Assembly (NCBI GenBank): GCA_036583965.1 | Contig: JAZBQD010000014.1 | Span: 68,351,895-68,415,894, forward strand | Direction: 5' to 3' | From: Prunella strophiata | Lineage: Eukaryota > Chordata > Aves > Passeriformes > Prunellidae | DNA length: 64,000 nt | Made by a program: the position numbers and the translations under genes | Notes under the pieces: model-generated | What the model was told of the DNA's origin: nothing | The model's database searches: none | Seen by the model: only the letters and a program-made list of their open reading frames with translations | In this document: positions 60,001-64,000 of the stretch, piece by piece | Layout of the letters: every line of letters begins with the position of its first letter | Numbering within the stretch: the first letter of the stretch is position 1

Positions 60001-60602
60001 AAAGCCAGTTAAAGACACTGGCACCAATTATTACAGAAGTTTCCATCTCTTGTTTTCATAGGGGCTCAGAATCAGTGAAGAATTTCTGAACTTGTGAATA
60101 AATCCATCTATCACCCTTGTTTTACTGACAACACAGATACCAAGTCTACCCCAGGCATGACTCAGCAAGCCAGGGAGTGGAAAACTCTGCTCCTCTCATG
60201 TCCATTTTTCAGCAAAAATGAGGACAACCTTTCCTCCCTTAAAAACCCGGAAATGGGTGGCAAAACTACAAATGTTTTAAAAACAATTCACTGATTTACC
60301 ACTTTAAATCCCAGCTTAAATAGAGCAAGAAGAGACAGTATCACATTGCTTACCTACTGCACACTGCATTTCTACTTAGTCAGCTTCTTACACCCAGTAA
60401 ATGTATGTTAGCACATTCTCAGCTTTTGAGCAGAGAGGCCGAAATCCAAATTTCAAAGAGCTGAGTTATTTTTTAAGTCTGGAGAAATACACATTAAAAA
60501 GATTTTTTTTAAAAAAGCACATGCAGTTAATAATTGAATACAACTGCCACGCCAGCAAACCTATTTGAGAGAATTTTGTCATCTTGGGGTGGTCAATTGA
60601 AG
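57058..60602. other. Unique sequence, no gene seen
   Basis: About 3.5 kb of AT-rich unique DNA. Around 58022-58522 all three plus frames are largely open (166, 121 and 78 codons), which points to base composition rather than coding. No repeats or splice-bounded blocks stand out. Confidence 0.5.
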
Positions 60603-60655
60603 GTGTCAGGTTGGGCAGGGACTTCAAGATCACCTAGTCCCAACCCCTCTACCAC
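60603..60655 (-). mobile_element. CR1: Short CR1 tail
   Basis: GTCAGGTTGGGCAGGGACTT, CAAGATCACCTAGTCCCAAC and CCCTCTACCAC match the 3' end of CR1 in minus orientation. About 50 bases, diverged. Confidence 0.7.
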
Positions 60656-60987
60656 GTATTACTACGCAATTTTAATTTAAATAAAATCTTATTTAGCTGA
60701 TGGTAATGACTACCCTTCATGTAAACTCTTCTTGCTCTTCAACAAACCTAATTTTAGGCTCTAATCAGCTTGCAACTCAACAGAAGCAATCAGAGTACTG
60801 GCATGAGCTGCTATAGGAATAGAGTTTAACCATTAATTGTAACCCATCATGTCTTGTTTGTCAAACCTTTATGGTCACTTGGAAGAATTCCTGACTGTAA
60901 CAATTCTGGATTCTTACAGATTATGTTGAGACAACAACAGTAATGAATTAATTCCGTTTCCTTCACATAAGGAAATGAAAGCAAAAT
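60656..60987. other. Unique sequence between two CR1 tails
   Basis: AT-rich DNA with no recognised feature. The two minus-strand CR1 tails on either side may be separate insertions. Confidence 0.5.
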
Positions 60988-61088
60988 CATTAAGGTTGGA
61001 AAAGCCCTCTAAGATCATTGACTCAACCATTAACCCATCACTGCCAGGTCCACCACCACACCATGTCCCTGAGCACCACCATCTACCA
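60988..61088 (-). mobile_element. CR1: CR1 LINE 3' fragment
   Basis: Plus-strand text ATCATTAAGGTTGGAAAAGC, CCTCTAAGATCATTGACTCA and CACTGCCAGGTCCACCACCA is the reverse complement of a CR1 3' end of the same diverged type as the copy at 16570-16955. About 100 bases, inactive. Confidence 0.82.
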
Positions 61089-61749
61089 AGAGGTATTATT
61101 AATCCCAATTTTCCAGATAGGAAACTGCAACACGGAAGAATGCAATCACATGCCCAAGATCACAGGCAGAGAACTCTAATTTTAACCTTTAACTTTAGGA
61201 TTCTGATGTACATTTTCCCTGCTCAATACAGCTGACTGCTGTTCTTCCGTGTCCTTGCACTGACAAGAGTTCACTGAGCACTTCAGAAAATCTACATTTT
61301 CAGAGACAAACTGACTATACTGCAGCCATGAAAATTAATGCAAACATCAGAAGCCACACTTACACATGCCATTAAGCACTTGGCAATATTCTTTTAAAAC
61401 CAGGGCACATAACCAGAGGGTCCTTCTTTCTTTGAACTTGTCACCTTACAATTTCCCATACAGCCACCACTTCCCCTTACACACACAGTCACAGAGTCAC
61501 CACGTTTGCTGGTGCTACACAAGCCAGAAGAAGCAAGACCTTCCAGGATTAACGCTCTGGGAAATGTTTCATGTGAAGAACACAGAAATACACCCAGTAA
61601 GATTTCTGGAATAGCTCCAGAAGGGGCTATCTAAGGTAGTGCTACCAAACTTTAGAGGATTTCCGTTTGTCCTTCCTTCCTTCCTTCCCTCACACAAAAA
61701 CCTTGCAAAGGCGTTAAGGAGCACGAAACCACCCGGAGATATTTAAGAG
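61089..61749. other. Unique sequence with a TTCC tetranucleotide run
   Basis: AT-rich unique DNA. A (TTCC)n-like microsatellite of about five units lies at 61671-61690. No gene is seen. Confidence 0.55.
61671..61690. repeat. Short (TTCC)n microsatellite
   Basis: About five units of CCTT/TTCC ending CCCTCACAC. A simple repeat. Confidence 0.85.
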
Positions 61750-62640
61750 GCTTTTTTGCTTCAGCCACCAGCCAAACCAAACTTTTCTTTGGTCGTTAAC
61801 ATACCTCTGGTCTCATAACTCCAACAACCTGCACTCGCAGCCAGGGACCAGGAACCCTTCCTGTGCCTTGGGAGAGCGATCCTCTCGGAACTCAAACGCT
61901 GCCAGTCCCGCGTTTTCAGTCCAAAGAGAATTAACAAAAAAGTATCAGGAAGTTCTACACTTCTGAAGCGACTTTCTAAAAATATCCTACCCTGCCAGAG
62001 CAAACAGCAACGAGAACTTGCTCATCAGTTTACAGTAATGTGCTTTCCCTAATGCGAAAGTGCTGGCAACACCAACAGCACAGAGAGATGTTCATCGTAG
62101 TAGACGTGGATGATTAAAACAAAAACCCATTATAGACTAAATTTTGGCTGCTGATGTCTGCTGGAAGCTGCTTTGCAACCTCCAGTGAAGACAGCTGGGA
62201 TTTCCACCTGTAAAACGTGGTTCTGAATCTGAACCCCCCCCCTTTCTTTACTCAAAAAACCATAAAAGTTACTGGAAAAGGAGGCAGCTCTAAGCACATA
62301 TTTAAAGTAGTTAAAATAACAGATAATCATAAAGATATAAATAGCTTTTCTGGCAAAATTAAAGCACTATTAAAAGGAAAGAGACACACGAAGAATTACC
62401 TCTGCTCTTGCTGACAGACACGTAGTCAGAACAAGACAGGCTGCACGCTTGGAGCCGTTAATAAAAAGAGGAGCAAGCGAATGAAAAGCTTTCGGGTGAA
62501 TCCAAATAGTTTTTGTTTCTGTGCTGCAGTTTCACCACTCCCACTGGGTCATTTCTACATTCGCTTCATAGCGAAAGCAAAGTACAGGTCAGAGTGAGAA
62601 AGGGAGGAGACCAAAAAACTCCGCTTTATCAGTCAAAGTT
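61750..62640. promoter_or_regulatory. Candidate conserved region around an exon-like block
   Basis: CpGs recur through this AT-rich stretch (61815-61915, 62075-62105, 62420-62500, 62560-62620) with no repeat sequence. A small TTCGCT/AGCGAA stem occurs at about 62559-62574. The appearance suggests conserved non-coding DNA or a promoter-proximal segment; no direct evidence of function is visible. Confidence 0.22.
61805..61898 (-). CDS. Candidate exon (minus strand), unidentified
   Basis: On the minus strand the block ends in a strong donor (ACCAGAG|GTATGT). A T-rich tract (TACTTTTTTGTTAATTCTCTTTGG) lies upstream, and the first AG after it (GGACTGGCAG) sets the start given, leaving 94 bases. 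One frame is open well beyond the block (61761-62003) and includes RLSSERIALPRHRKGSWSL. CpGs are retained. A longer first exon without that acceptor is equally possible. The frame ends one base into a codon, compatible with the 43503-43581 candidate. The protein is not recognised. Confidence 0.25.
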
Positions 62641-64000
62641 TGTCATTCTTGCTGCCTTCTTTTCAAAGGAGGGGAAAACAGGGCTGGTGTGACCAAAGGG
62701 GATTTAGAGGGGGTGCTCTGCTGATGTTTAATAAACCAGAAGCTGGGCTCATCTGCATTTTACATGATCTGATTGGTAAAAGCAGGAAGTAAGAAAACCT
62801 TTCAAGTACATGATTTATGGAAAGATTATCACATGACTAAAAAGCACAGGACAAGAAGGACCAAATTCAGCTTTCACTTGCAGCAATGTGGGTCTGTTCT
62901 AACTCTGTTGCCTTTGGCAGATTTATGATGCTCAAAACAAGATAAAATATTTGGTCTTTGTGAGGACATAAAGCCATTTTAAAATCAGAATTTAGCCTCT
63001 GCTTTTCAAACACAATCATTGTTCCAGGTCTGCTTGGTGAAGAATTTCTGTAGTACATAAGAACCACACGAATCATTTGGAGGGTATTTTCAAATATATT
63101 TCTGCCAGCTCTATCATTCTGCCTCCAAATAATCCAGCTACTCACTGCTGTGCTACACACTCTTGTACACTTGCACACCCTTATGAATGTTTTAAAATGT
63201 ATTTCAAAGTATTAAAAGACAGAACAGCCCACAAGTGCAGTGGAAATTCTCTCCTGCTTTTCACAAAGGAAGTTGAAGTGTTCACTCACTTTATTATGTG
63301 GGGAACAAAATATGAGGATGATTTTATGGTGTAACATCCAGCAAGGTATGGAAATCTTTGCACAAATGACAGTAAGAAACAGTAATAGTCTGTTTTTTTT
63401 GCTCTGTTGCCAGCAATTAAGTCTACATTTCTATGAAGAGCTGGTAAATTATATGAGCTACAAACCCTTTTTTTACCCTCTGTCTCATACATGGATTCCT
63501 ACACTAGAAGGGGGAAGTGTTAGAGGTGAAAGAATAAGAGGAATGTTTACCAGGATGCCACTTGAGTGCTGAGGAAAAAACAGAGAGTAACAAAGGGCTA
63601 AGAACTGAAAGCAAACATTGTGAGACAGTGAAACAGAGCTCTCCCAGCAGAGGCATTTTTTTCAGTGATGCCCTCACAGCTCTGCTGTCCCCTGAGCAGC
63701 TCAGTCAGATGGCAAAAGGTTAAAAGCACTGAGGAAAACCTGAATCATCTGACCCAAAAATGGAAAAGAGGAGAGAGAAAAAATACACTGTGGTATGAGC
63801 TCAGTTTTAATGTGATGCCCTCTTTTAAATACTAAAGGACTCTCCTCCCTTTTGACAAATACTTGGTGAAACACAGACTTTACGTGTGCAGACAACAAAA
63901 CCATAATGGCAATTCATTTTCTTAGGGGTCAGAAACCTCAATTCTATTTCACACACTGTAGCAACACAACATTAATCAAGTGGGTGAATTTTATATGTTT
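62641..64000. other. AT-rich unique sequence, no gene seen
   Basis: Unique AT-rich DNA to the window edge. Open frames are at most about 110 codons and show no domain. No repeats are recognised. Confidence 0.55.

Noticed and set aside
1..64000. CRISPR array, prokaryotic operons, tRNA or rRNA genes
   Set aside because: No regularly spaced direct repeats, no tRNA-like cloverleaf or rRNA sequence noticed, and the repeat content is clearly avian.

Overview
This window looks like non-coding DNA from a bird, most likely a songbird. The main evidence is about sixteen 3' fragments of CR1 LINEs in both orientations, with the usual avian CR1 end (ACAGAATGGTTTGGGTTGG and its complement). There is also one LTR-like block with a TATA box and an AATAAA signal, plus many long A/T tracts. 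I see no bacterial-style gene organisation, no rRNA or tRNA gene, no CRISPR array and no complete protein-coding gene. Most of the sequence reads as intron or intergenic DNA. The organism call rests on repeat type only.

Layout. Positions 1-5.1 kb are GC-rich and CpG-poor, with one possible regulatory block near 2.2 kb. A CR1 fragment of about 0.7 kb lies at 5.18-5.89 kb, entered through two overlapping, competing inverted repeats. A solo-LTR-like block at 7.25-7.69 kb is followed directly by a short CpG-rich patch (7.75-8.1 kb), the best promoter-like candidate here. From 8.2 kb onward the DNA is AT-rich and mostly unique, broken by CR1 tails at 9.7, 12.7, 16.6, 22.5, 33.2, 34.7, 37.5, 38.6, 40.2, 52.2, 56.1, 60.6 and 61.0 kb and by homopolymer tracts. 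The longest tract is A40 at 55.2 kb.

Possible coding signal is limited to short exon-like blocks with splice-like borders and one or more open frames. The best is on the minus strand at 29.16-29.25 kb, with seven CpGs in 88 bases of CpG-poor surroundings. Others are minus-strand blocks at 43.50-43.58 and 61.81-61.90 kb, and microexon-sized blocks at 31.48 kb (+, 36 nt) and 35.12 kb (-, 27 nt). If these are real, the window is the intron-dominated interior of one or two large genes. I cannot name the gene, and splice-like signals this short also arise by chance, so all are low confidence.

Several stretches have scattered CpGs and homeodomain, POU or MEF2-like motifs (2.2, 8.4-9.4, 31.4-31.8, 37.8-38.1, 44.2-46.5 and 61.7-62.6 kb). 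They are proposed as conserved non-coding elements, which only alignment to other birds can show. No previously undescribed biological system is convincingly visible. The most distinctive anonymous structure is a 14-bp perfect-stem hairpin at 50.04-50.08 kb.
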